Below are positions 1 to 12,400 of a stretch of DNA of 64,000 nucleotides, one piece after another. Position 1 is the stretch's first letter; each line of letters opens with the position of its first letter. Source of the DNA: Thraustochytrium sp. TN22 (taxonomy: Eukaryota; Sar; Bigyra; Thraustochytrida; Thraustochytriidae); NCBI GenBank assembly GCA_013306675.1, contig JABLUY010000051.1, positions 62,001-126,000 of the forward strand. Reading direction: 5' to 3'. The notes beneath the pieces are model-generated. The model was not told the DNA's origin. It worked only from the letters and a program-made list of their open reading frames with translations, and ran no database searches. The position numbers and the translations under genes are program-made.

Positions 1-320
1 GCGGCGAGGCACCAGCACTACCTTCACCGCCGCCTCGCGAGCGCTCCTGCGGGCATGGCCGCGACGTCTCAGAGACCAAGGCCAGCACGACGCCGACCAC
101 ACTCACATCGTCCCTGCCCACGAAGCGCACGCAATCGCGCCGCCCGACCACGCTCGAGATGCGCGACGAAGAGCCGACGCAGCGGGCGCACCAGCAGCAG
201 CAACAGCAACAGCAACAGCAAGCCACCTGGGATCTGATCAACATCGACAACTCCCCGCGCACCGACTCGGCCGCTGCGCTTCGGCGCAAGTGGGAGACCG
301 CGACGCTCATGTGCACATAA
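1..320 (+). CDS. 3' end of an unknown Gln-rich protein (partial)
   Basis: An open frame enters from the left edge (first full codon at base 3) and runs without a stop to TAA at 318-320, giving about 105 residues. The visible part is Pro/Thr/Ser/Arg-rich and disordered-looking, then has a nine-residue Gln run encoded by mixed CAG/CAA near 190-222. It ends in a better-ordered tail with the motif TWDLINIDNSPRTDSAA, followed by a charged LRRKWETATLMCT end. The mixed glutamine codons and this non-repetitive tail argue for a real coding end rather than chance. It converges with the dynein gene, leaving about 147 bases between the two stops. I do not recognise the family, and its start and domains lie outside the window. 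A minus-strand frame over 69-404 is its shadow. Confidence 0.55.
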   Translation, partial: GEAPALPSPPPRERSCGHGRDVSETKASTTPTTLTSSLPTKRTQSRRPTTLEMRDEEPTQRAHQQQQQQQQQQATWDLINIDNSPRTDSAAALRRKWETATLMCT

Positions 321-438
321 CCGACACTCGAGCTGGCCACGGCCGCTCCATTGCTCGCGCGTGAGTTTCGGAACTAGCTCGAAACTCGCGCCAGCAGCCA
401 TCATGTGATTGTGAAGTAAAAAAGCAGCATTCTTACCT

Positions 439-444
439 TTTATT
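439..444 (-). promoter_or_regulatory. polyadenylation signal of the dynein gene
   Basis: On the minus strand this reads AATAAA, 24 bases past the dynein stop codon. That would give a very short 3' UTR, as expected where two genes converge closely. It is the only canonical AATAAA I found suitably placed after a gene here, so other genes probably use variant signals. Confidence 0.45.
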
Positions 445-467
445 TATCGCGCATCGCCGACCTCATC

Positions 468-3400
468 TCAGTCGTTCAGGTTGCACAGCATTGCCACGCC
501 GCGCCAGATCCAAAAGTCTGGATCCACGTCGGTCGGCAGGTAAATCGGCAGCACGAAGTTCGTCGACATGCCAGTCGTAGACAGCGCGCCGGCGCGCGTG
601 CTGGTCTTGTATACCGGGCACGCATACAGTGCTGGGTCTGGCTTGAAGTTCTCCGTCGGGAGGAAGTGGATCGAACGCATCGATGAGTACATCTGGCCCA
701 CCGCTGCGTCCTGCACAGAATGGGTGTCCGGGTCCCAGCGCGCGCCCTCCATGTGCAAGCCCGCCACAATCACGCCATTGCTAGGCCGCTCCTCAATGTC
801 CTCATCCTCGCACCGATACACCTCAAAATCAAAGCTCAGCGAGTTGATCGCCACCCGGTGCTTGCGCGCGTGTGTCTGCAAGATGCCCGTCATGAACCCT
901 TGTGGGAAGAAGAACACCGGCAGCGGGAACAGGAGCGGCTCGCCCTCGCGCAGCCATGCGCGCAGAAACGCGACGCGCACCTTGAGGTCCTCGAACCACG
1001 ATGACAGCGGTCGCAGCGACGGATACGCCACCTGCGCCCACAGCGCCGGCACCTCGTTGTTCAGCGTGCTGGTGTACATCTTGTCCAGGTCGCCCGACAT
1101 CACCACGAAGCCCTTGATGGCCTTCACCAGCTCCGTCATTGACTCGCGCAGCCGTTGCAGCAGATTGTTGAACTTGACAATCTCCTGCTGCAAAAATGTC
1201 GCCAGCGGGTCGTACAGCCCGGTCTCCTCGTTCAGCACAAAGGTGCGCGTGCCGGCCTCCGTCTCCACGTCCAGCTCCTCAGGGAGGCCCTCCTGCATCA
1301 CCTCCACGAGCGCCTCCACCACCTCGTCCGGCGTCGCGCCGGCCGCACCGCCGCTGGCGCGCGGCTCGATGGACACCACCGCACCCACCATGGACATGCT
1401 CTCCTGCAGCTGGAAGGTCGTGTTTGCATTGTCGTGCATCCCGAACACCTCCGGGTCCTCGATGTCTGGCAGTCGCGCCACGAACGCGCGATACCCGGCC
1501 ATGTCCGAGTCCGGCGGCGACGTGTATCGGCCCGACCTCGAGAACGCGTACACCTCGCCCAAGATGCCTGGCGTGTAAAAGCGGCCCAGGATACTCAGCA
1601 GGCATCGCCGGTCCCAGTCGTCCGTGACGCGCCCGCCGTAGTTGATCTGGCCCGTCACGTACCGCAACGCGTCCCAAGGAATCACCTCCTGCTCATCCAG
1701 GAACCGCGCTAGCCCCTGCGCCGAGCACTCCAAATCGCTGTCGTCGAAGTCGTACCGGATGTTCCACCCAAGCGGCCCGAACTTGCGCCGCTCTTGGATG
1801 ATGCCGTGGAAGAAGCACAGCCCGAACAGCAGCTTGCGAAAGTCCTGTGGCCGCGCCGGGCAGCTGTCCAGGACGTCCTCGCGCAGCACCGTGTCGAACG
1901 AACGGAAGATGTTCGCGCGCAGGCCCTTGGGCGGCTCGTTCGTCAGCTTCAGGCCGTTCTGCAGCACACTCACGGGAAAATATGGCGCCGGAAACGAGGT
2001 CAGAAACAGTCGGAAGTCGCGGTGGATCATGTCTGCGGTGATGCGACGCTGCGTCGGCGCGTGCGTGAGCGTCTGCGACGGCGTCGTCCCACCCGCTCCC
2101 GCCGTCGCAGCGCCCGCATCGGGCCCACTTTGCTGCGATGCTGCGCTGTTCCTGCCGGACAGCCCGCCCGCCGCATCCTCGCCGCCCCCAGCTTCACCTC
2201 CTTCGCCGACGCCGCCCGAGGCCGCCGGCTCGTGGAAGGAGGCGATCACCTCCTCGAGCTTGGGCATCCAGGACTTGGCCAGGTGGCAGTTTTGCAGCAG
2301 CACCCAGTCGCCCGTGCGCGTGGCGCTTGTGATTAGCGCCTCCGCCTTGGCGCCCTGGCCCTGGCCCAGCGAGATCACGTGCAGCCGTTCCGTGTAGCCG
2401 CACTTCTCCGCAAACCGCAGCAAGATGCTCGTCGGGTCGGCGCCTTGCGACAGCACGAAGATGCACGGCGTCTTGTTGTCCATGTCCGCGCTGATGTCCT
2501 CCATCGACGTGCTCGGGCTCCGCACGAAGGCCTCGCCCAGCTCCGCATGGACAAAGTTGCGGATCGCAAAGACCGTTTTCTCCTCGCGGAAGCTCTTCAC
2601 CACCAACAGCTTCTGGAAGCTAGAGAGTCCCACCGGCAGACCGGCCGTCCTGTCGTCAGCACCGGCCTCCTCCTCCTCCTTCTCCTCCTCCTCCTTCTCC
2701 TTGCCCCCCTCGTTCGCCTCCTCCACTTCGTACGCCGGCACAAAGCCGTCGAGCGGCAGGCTTTCGTCATATGGGTGCTCTGAGGCAGCCCAGCCGGCCC
2801 ACCCTGCGGATTCCCAGCCGTCCAGCACAAAGCGATGCATGCCGCCAAAGGACTTGGGCTGCGCCGCGCTGAGCACGGCAAGTGCCTGGTACGCGGGCAG
2901 CGAGAACCCGGGCGGTAGCTCCGAAGGCGGGTCTGCGCCCTGGTCCGCTGGCAAGGCGCTCACGAGCGCCGCGGCGCCACGCAGAAAGAGCGTCCACTCG
3001 AGCTGCGAGATGGCTGTCGTCTCGAAGCGTAGGATGCGCACCGCGATCAAAAAGGCGAAGAGCAGCTTGTGCGTCTCGAAGAGGCCACGGCAGATGTTCT
3101 TGAAGACGAACTCGTTCTGGTAGTCCATGATATTCACCAGCCGCTGATCCGCGTCTGCGCTCGGCGCGCTGTCGTCTATACTGCGCGCGAACAGCCGCTG
3201 AAAGTACTCAAGGCTGTACGCGTACATGGAGTCGATCTTGGCCAGGTCCGCCACGGCAAAGTACAAGATCGATCCGCGCCGCGCCACCGGACGGTAGCTA
3301 TTGCGCATGCGGTTCACCTCCTCGTTTGTCTTCTCGGACTCCGTCACGCGCTCCGAAATGATGCCAGAGGTTGTCTTGGAGTCGGCGAGCGTGTTGATGA

Positions 3401-6400
3401 GCTCCTCGTCGTCCAGGATGTCCCCTGTTGATTCCGAGAGCATGCGCAGAATCTTGCTCTCGATGTCCTTGAGCTGCTTTTGGTCTGCCGCCATGCTCAT
3501 GAGCAGGCGATTCTTGCGATCCTCAATGTCTGGCTTCTCCTTGCGCACCACCGTGCCCAGAAGTTGGTCCTCCAGCCCATCCATTGTGACCGTGAAGTTG
3601 ATAATGGTCACCTTGATGCACACCTCCGGCAGGTAGTGCGGGTTCGCCATCTTGGTGGTCATGTAGAACTTGAAGTCCTCATCGTAGTCCACGTCAGAAT
3701 CGCCGATACGGATCAGCGTGCGCCCGTTCTGCCGAAAGACCGCGCGCTGCAGCACGGGCTCCAGGCCCGGGTCGATCTGCTCCGTCACGTCCTCCACCAG
3801 CAGGGGCCGCCCGTTGCGTACCGCGCCCTCCAGCGACCGCAGCAGGTCCGGATCCGACATCTTGACGCACACCAAGCCGCTGCGCTTCGCCTCCTTCTGC
3901 TTGATCCATCGATTTGCCTGCATCTGCGGGTCGATCATGAGCGGCCAACGCTTGCCAAAGGTCGCCAACAGCGCGTTGTTCGTAGACACGTCGTCCGTCG
4001 GCAGCCCGCAGATCTGCCACTCCCGCACCTGGACAGCGCTTCCGATCGTCGCCACCAAGTCGAAGCCGCTCTCGCTGCACGGGACGCGCAGCTCGCGCAC
4101 CTTGCTCTGCCACAGACTGACCAGGCCGTCGCGGTACGCGCCCGTAAAGGCACCGTAATACGAGACGCAGGCGGCCGCCAAAAAGACGTCGCCCACGAGG
4201 CGCTCGATCTGCGCGTCAATGTCCACCACGGACTCGCGCCAGCGCACGCCCTCGCTGGCCAGCCCGCTCGTGAGCTTCTCAGCGCGCTCCAATCGAGCCT
4301 TGGTCTGCTCGGCCTCCTCGGCCAGCCGGTTCTTCTCCGCGAGCGTCGCATCGCAAGTGGACTGCAGCGCGTTCACCTTGTCCACAACGTCCTGCAGCGC
4401 GGCGCGCTTCTCGGCCAGGACGGCGTTGGCGGCCGCCAGCGTGTCATTCATTTCCTGTAGCCGCAGCTTCTTGGGCTCCACCTCTTTGGCCACCACCGAA
4501 TAAACGTCCATCGCGTGGACCCACATGCACAGCGAGGTGGCTGCCTTGCTGACCTTGGCCACGTTCTCCACCGCCATGATGGGGTCGTCCACATATCGCT
4601 TCAGCTTCTTCAGGGTTGCGGCCGGGATGTTGTCCTTGTCGAAACCCTTGAGGTTGTCCATGAACTTGGTATCGCTCATGACCTTCTTGGCCGTGTCCCA
4701 GTCCGCCTTCTCGCCCAATAGCACGTTCACGGCCTCCATCACGGTTTGCACGGCCGCAGGCGGCTTAATGAAATTCTTGATTTCCGTGATGTCCTTCTTG
4801 TCCAGCGCATCCAGGGACTTGATGGCCGTTTCCAGCGCCGGCATCGCCTTGTCGAGGTCGCGCTGCGCATCCGCCTGGACCTCCGACACCTGTTGCGCCT
4901 TGGTGTTCACCTCCTTCTCCTCAGCCGCCACCTTGGCCTTGACCTTGTTTGCTTCCTTCTGTTCCACCGCCACCTGCTTGAGCAGCTTCTCCGCGTCCAG
5001 GCTCTTCACCTCCAGCACAGGCATGAGCGCGCTCAGTTCCTGCTTCAGGTTCTGCACCATCGCGTTGGTCTCCTCCAGCTTCACAATGCCATTGCCCAGG
5101 CGGTCGCGCGACAGTGCAAGCTCACTCCGCTTCGTCTGCAGCATCGACGTGTACAGCTCGATCAGATCCAGGTACGACTTTGGCGTCGTGTACACGGTGC
5201 GGCTGAGCTCCTCCAGGAAGCGCTGCGCGCTCGTCGAAATGGATGTGTGCACCACTGCGCATGCCGACACGAGCGCCTCGCGGCACTCCTCCGAAGGTAG
5301 CTCCACCTTGGCCAGGAAGCGCTGCGCCACGGAGTTGAGCGCGCTCTGCGGCCACTCCAGGAACCAGTCGATCGTGCAGCAGTTGATCAGGGACGGAAAC
5401 TGCCGGCACCACACGCGCAGCGCGTTGCCCACCGGCGACATGCATAGAACCACGTGCAAGTTGTCGCGCACGCGGTTCACGAATACCTGCTTGCACATGT
5501 CACGGCTCTCCGGGAGGCCCATTCGCTTCACCACCTCCCCCATATCCCCGACGATGCGGTCCATCTCGTCTTGCGGGAAGAGATTCGGCACCTCGCCCGA
5601 GTTCAGGATGTTGTTCACGTCCTCCAGGAAGTCGTCCACGATAATTTGAGAGTCCGTGAACAGAAAGCCCACCTTGCGACCCGCCACGCCTGCCATGATC
5701 ATCATGCGCTTGAGGTCCTCGCGGAACTCTGCTGGCCCGTACCCCTTGGTGATCTCGATCTGCATGCACCGCATGCCGCACATGAACATGGCCAGCCGCG
5801 ACGCACTTTGCTTGCCGGAGCCGCCCACACCCACCAACATGGCGTTGCCTCGCTTCTGCCGCAGCACGCGCGAGATGCGCGCGATGTGTTCGATCGCATC
5901 GCGGAAGAACACGAGCTGCATCTTAGATGGGAAGCTGATGTTGTAGTCGTCCAGGGCGTCCTCCAGGACCTTGACCACCTGCGCCACGCTCTGCACTTCC
6001 TCGTACGGTCGCGCGTCCGGCACCAGGGTGCCCTCCGGCGCCCCGCCGTCGTCCTCCTCCGCAGCACCGTCCTCCTCCTCGGCGAGACCACGCAGAAAGT
6101 CCACAAAGAGCAGCGGGGGCTTGGCGGCACGCCCGGCCTGCGCGGCGGCCGTTTCTTCCTCCTCGCTGGAGCCAAAGACCTCTTCCGGGGTCCACTGCAC
6201 CTTGAACAAGCGCCGCAGCAGCTCCGCCACGGCGTCCTTGAACCACTGCTTGTCGTCGTGGCTGATCAGGCGGTCGTGGAAGACGCGCAAGCTCTCGTGC
6301 GCCCAGAGCCGGATGAGCGTGTCCGGACCCGGGCAGCGCTGCGGCTGCACCATGAGCAGGCCCTGGACCACCTTGCTCAGGTCACGCAGGTTGAAGGTGT

Positions 6401-9400
6401 AGTGGCTCTTGCGCGGTGTCGGCAGCATCTCCTTGCACATGCGCTGGTACACCTCGATCGTGGACTGTACCACGGTCGGCGCCAGTTCGCGCACTTCAGC
6501 CTGGAATCCATTGCTCAGGTATCCAGAAAGGATACCGGTGAACATGAGCGACATGGACGACTCGGATGCTGGCGGCATGCACAGCACGCTAAAGTGCCGC
6601 ACAAACCGCGGCGTCACAGCGTTACGGCCGCCGCCCGGCGGCGCTGCCGCCACGGTCAGGACGGTGTCCTCGATCTCCTTGAAGAAGAGCTTCTCGCGGT
6701 CGTAAAAGCCGCCAAAATCCAGGAACTGGCGCAGCAGCTCGATGGGCGGCTGCGCGCCGTACTCCTCCACGGTCGGCATGTTGACGTCGTCCACGCAAAT
6801 GACGGCCGTTTGGCCGGCCGGCGCGCCCAGCAGCGTCTTGCGCTTCTTCTCCAGCTTTGACTCGATCGACATCTGCGTCACTTTGGACGCGGTCTGCGCG
6901 CTAAACCCGAGTAGAATGGGCATGACGGCCCGCATGCGTGAGATGCCCAGACGCTCGTGGCGCGCTTTGACCGCGGCCGCCGCAGCAGCCGCAGCCGCCG
7001 CGGCCTTGCCGCCATCACCGCCATCGCCACCGCCGCCGCCGCCGTCCGCGCCCTCGGAGCCGACCTGGGCGAGCTCGCCCAGGAGCGACTGCAGGAGGAC
7101 AGTCTTGCCCGTGCCGGTGACACCCGTAAGGAAGCAGGGCCGCTTGATGGCAAGGAGGGTCTCCGTGATGAAGGAGAAGCGCACCGAGTCCACCGTGGGC
7201 ACCACGAGCTGCGAGAACGGCACGCGCGTGCTGAAGGCGAACGTTGGAACGACGTCCTCCCAGCGGCGCAGCTCCTCCTCGCGCAGATCCACAAAGTAGT
7301 CAAAGATCTGACCCTTGGCCGAAAACCCCATCATGGCCAGGCCCGCGCGCTCGAAAGCAGTGCGCGCCCACTCGTCGAAGGCCTCGCGGTCCGCCGCCTT
7401 GATGGGCCCGCCCAGCGCCCAGGTCGTCGCGAAGGCGAAGAGCTTGTCCACAAGGCGCAGAACGCGCTCCTCGTCCACGGTCGCCTCCTGGTGGAGGCCG
7501 CTCAGCAGCGAGGAGGCGCAGAAGAGCGCCTGGAAGATCTTGCAGAAAGAGGCTGTCGCCTGCACGCTGCAGGTGGCGATGGGCTCCGTGCAGTTACGCT
7601 GCACGAAGTCGACGCCATCCTGGAAGACGGTGGTCATGCAGGTCATCAGGCGCGCCTCAATAGGCGACGCGGCCTTGGGCCCGCAGAGCGCGCGCAGGTC
7701 ACGCGCCAGCCAGGTCTGCACGTACGGGAGCCAGCCGAGGTCGTCCGGCGTCATGTAGAGCACACCGAGGCGCGAGACCGTGGCGGGCGAGGCAACCTCC
7801 AGGTCCTGCACCTCGAAGACGCACTTCATGACGGCCTTGAGTTTGATGCGCTCGCCGTTGGCCAGGCAGAGCGTCATGTTGTCGTCCAGCACCGTGTTCA
7901 TGTTCTCGATCCAGAGCGCGTCAATGGGGCCATCGAAGACGATCCACTTGGAGTCCTCCGTCTCGCTCGCCACCTGGGCGCGCATGATGGAGGAGGCGAG
8001 GCCGTCGGTCCACTCCTGCGTGAGCTCGTTGAACTCGCCGTACAGCTCACCCATGGTGATGCACTTGGGGTTCAGCACGTTCTGCAGCACCGTGCGGTAG
8101 GCAACCTTGTCCTCTGGCACGCCAGCCTCGCGCTGCGCCGTGTAGAGACGCGAGAGCGCCTCGGCGAGTGTCTTGTAGGCTGTGGTCTTGCCGCCGCCCG
8201 TGGGGCCCACAATGGTAATACCGAAGCGCACATTCATGGTCTCGTAGAGCTGGATAATTTTGTCCACGAAAGCCGTCACGACCTGCAGCGTCTCGGACTC
8301 TAGCACGCGGTCCACCATCGTGCGTAGGTCGCCCGTGTCCTGGTACGGAACGGTGACGCCGGGAAAGAGGTCGGCAAGAATGCCAAAGAAGAGTGGGACG
8401 TCCTGCCGCAAAAATTTGGGCAAGTTGGAGTCTCGCATCGCGCGAATCAGCACGACGTCCTCAGACAGGTGTGGATTGCCACGCTTGAGGCCGCCCGCCA
8501 TGACGAGAACCGACTTGACGGCGCGCAGGCCATAGTCGTAGTGGCACTGTTGGCTGAGCTGCTCGCTGCTGAGCATGTACATTTTGGTCATCTTGCGGCT
8601 CAGCGTCTTGGCATCGCTGAAGCCCTCGGCAAAGAGCATGATCTCAGCGATGAGCGAGTAGTCTGGCACCATCATCGACACCGGGCGGAAGAGCACCTTC
8701 AGGTTGTCCGGCAGCTCCGTGCGGCCGGCGTAGCCCGGATTCATGGTGATGATGACGTGGTGCTCGCGAAGCAGGATCTGGCGGCCTTCAAAGGCGATCG
8801 ACTTCATGCAGGCCAGGCGGCCCTGGCGCAGCGTGAGCAGCTGTTGCGCCACGACCGAGAGCACCTCGATGTCGATGCGGTTGAACTCGTCGAGGCAGGT
8901 CCAGCAGCCGGCCTGGGCCAGGCCGCTAAAGAGCTTGGCCATCATCTTGTAGTCGATCTGGTCCGAGCAGTTGTACACGATGCACTGAATGCCGAGCGCC
9001 TTGGCCAGGTCCTTGGAGGACTCGGTCTTGCCTGTGCCGGCCGGTCCGCTGGGCGAGCCGCCCAGCTTGAGCTGCAGCGCACCCGTGAGCGTCATCCAGC
9101 AGCGGTCTGTGAGCGGCGTGATGACGAGGCGCGACGTGCAGCCCTCGTACTCGTACGCGTAGCGGATGAAGGAGTTGGACTGCCGCACCACACAGTCGTC
9201 GAGGTCCTCTTTTTGCCAATAGTATCGCAGCTGCTGCTGCCAGGTGAAGTTGTTCATGTCAGTCACCTGCTCATCGCGAAGCGTCTCGACAATGTCGCGC
9301 GCGTGGACGTCGGTGGTGACGAGGGCAACGATGATCTTACGCTCGCGGCGCGTCAGGTCCGAGCGAACGAGCGTGGTAAGCTGGTCGAGCTCCGCTACGT

Positions 9401-12400
9401 TGCGCTCATACCAAGCGTCGAGCGAAGCTGCGTCGGCGCCAAAGTAAGACTCTACGAAGCCGGGCTGCTCGGGTGGCGCCTCGTCAGGGCACCGCGCCAG
9501 GAAGCGCAGCGTGGCCTCCGTGCCGAGCACCCAGGCGATCTGGGCCACGGTGGCGACGATCTGGCCCGGGTGCGTGCGCACCCACTCGATGCGTGGGCGC
9601 TCAAAGAAGTCCTCGAGGCCCACTTTCATGAGCTTGTGCAGGCTAGCCTTCATGTCCTTCTCGACGGCCGTGAGCCAGTCTTCGACGTTTCCGCGCGCTT
9701 TGAGGTTTTTGCCCAGCTCGATGCGTTCGCCCTCCGGCGAGAGCATCGCCTTGATGTCGATCGACTTGGGCTGGTCACCAAAGTCCAGCGCCACGAGCGC
9801 ATCAAAGCACTTGCGTAGGTGCGGCTGCACGGCCTGCGGGTCCTTGGTCTGCGCGAGGATCTCCAGCAGCTCGTCGTTGGAGAGAAAATAGAAGCGCGCA
9901 AAGGCGGCGCGTTTTGTCTCCAGGTAGTCCTCGAGACTCTTTTGGATCTTCTCCAGGTTCTCGTTGTGTTTGCGCAGCGTCTCGCGCAGGCCGGGCCGCG
10001 TGCAGCACTTGATGCAGTTCGGATCGTCCGCCAGGCGCCGCATGTTCTCGCGGAAAGAGGCGTCAATCTTCGCGAAGAGCTTCGACTCCTGCGGCAGCTG
10101 GCGCTGGATGTCGGGCGCGCTGAAGATGGACTCGAGGTACATCCAGTTGCGCTGGCACAGGAGCCATTCCTCGAAGGTCTCCTGGAAGAGCACGAGTTTG
10201 TTCCGCCATGCATCGACCTGAGACTTGATGGGCTTCACGTACCGGGACCCGAGGATCGTGTTGATGGTGACCAGAGAATCGTCCAGGTCGACGAGGATGT
10301 CGTCCACGGCGCCGATAATCTTGTCCTTGGTCTCCTTGTATGAAAGCACCGTGAAGTCGGCCACTCTCCATTTGCTCTCCACCTTGGCCAGCATGCCCAC
10401 CAGGACCTCTTCCTGGACGGCCTCTACGGCGATCTGCTCCAGCAAATCGCCGTGGTCCATGGCGCGACGGCTGATGAGGTGGCCCAGGCGCAAGTCCGCT
10501 ACGCCGTTGACCTCGTAGCCCAGCACGCGGTGGATGGTCTCCCAGTGCCGGTCCTGCAGTGCCGGGCACCGCAGCGCCGTGACGACCGGCATGGTGCGCT
10601 TGAAGGCTGAGACCTTGTCGCGCAGCGTGGGCGCCACGAGGTTGCCCGGTAGGCTGCGCTCGGCCTGCATTGCGGTCTTGAGATACTTTTCCACCTCCAT
10701 GAGGATGCCGCCCGCGTCCACTTCACCGAAGATGGTCTCGCACCACGAGGCGGCCAGGCTGTCCCATGCGTGCAGGGCGCGCCAAAGCTTGAGCTTGACA
10801 CCGAGATCGGCCTTGACCTCGTCCAGCTCGTCGTAGGTGGACAGCGGGACGCCCAGAGTCTGCTGGTAGTAGGTGAACGTCTCGCGCTGCGCCTGGACCT
10901 CCTTGAACTGCGCCTCGGCACCCTCCAGAAAGGCAATGACCTGCTTCGCTGGCGCCTTGGGGTCAAAGACCTGCACGTTGCTCAGCTGCGTGCGCAGGTT
11001 GCCGACGCGCGCCTGCAGGCGCGGAATCTGCTCGTCTAGCTCCTTGGCAAAGCGCGTCGTGTTCTCGCCCACCGAGCTCTCCGTGGCCTGCACGCAGCCG
11101 TGCAGCGCCTTGTTGGTCTCCTTGAGCATGTAGATTGACGTATTGTCGTTCTCCTCGAGTGGTACCTTGAAGTCCTTGCAGAGGTGGTGCAGCTTGACGA
11201 TGAAGTTGAAGTCCCCGTCCACTGTCTCCATGGTCTCGCCAACCTGCTTGAGAAAGGCCAGCTGCTCCACAAAGCCGTCCACGGAATACGCGGTCTGACC
11301 CAGCTTGTCGTTGCGTTGCTGCATCTCCTGCAGGCTCGCGCGCATCTTGGTGCGCAGCACCTCGGGCACGAGCACGCGAATGCGCTCTAAACACCGCACG
11401 GGGCTCGGTACGAAGCGTTCCTTGAGCGCGTGGGAGTCGACGCGCACAACACCCACGTCCGACTTGGTAGGCATGGCCTCAAAGGCGGACTGCTGCGCCG
11501 TGTACTTGGCGAGCATGCGCTGAAAAACCTCAAGCGGTTGCTGCTCGTACTCGGCGAGCGTGAGCCGCTCGAGGAGCTGCTCGTTGTGCACGAACTCGCG
11601 AACGAAGGGCACAAAAACCTGGCAGTGGCGCGCCGCCTCATCGAAGGCGCGCCGTAGGCACTCGGAGATGTCCTCCACCATGGTCTGGAACTCGACGCCC
11701 TCCACGATCATCATTTCCAAATCGAGGCCCTCGCCACCGGCACTGGCCTCGTCCATGGACGGCGCCGCATATAACACAAGATCGGGATGCGTGAGGAGAC
11801 GCTCCGGGTCTGTGACGATCTTGAGCGTCTCGAAGATGATACTCTCGGTCTCGGTGCGGAACTCTTCCGCTGTCGGGTAGAAGGCAACGCAGGAAGGCCC
11901 CAGACTCTCGCCGCGACCGTGATCCTCGAGGCGCTGAGCCAGCTCCTCCAACGGCACACTCGCGTCCATGCGCACGTTGAAGATGGGCCGTACCTCGTGC
12001 ACCGCATGGGTGGTCGGCTTGGCCTTGGCGCCCGCCTCTGCTGCCGTCCCCTCGTGCCCTGAGCCCCGCGCTGGTGCGGCTGCATCCGCGAGCGCCGCTG
12101 CGTGCGACTGGGGCTGGTGCGGCCGCCGCTCCGCGGAAATGAGCGCGAGAAGGTCTGCTGTGGAGGCAAGCGCCAGCGTGAGGAAGGTGTCCATGACGAG
12201 AAAGTCCACGAGGCGAATGTACTTGGTGAGCTTCCTGCACTGCGTGCGCATCGCAGCGCGCTCCGTGAAGGTGATGGCACGCACCTTGCGGCCGCTCTCT
12301 GCCGCTGCCGCAGCGGCGGCGGCGGCGGCCGCGCGCTCCTCCGTGCTGGCGCTTGCGGAAAACTGGCGCGCAAAGCCGGAATCCTCCAAGAAGCAGCGCA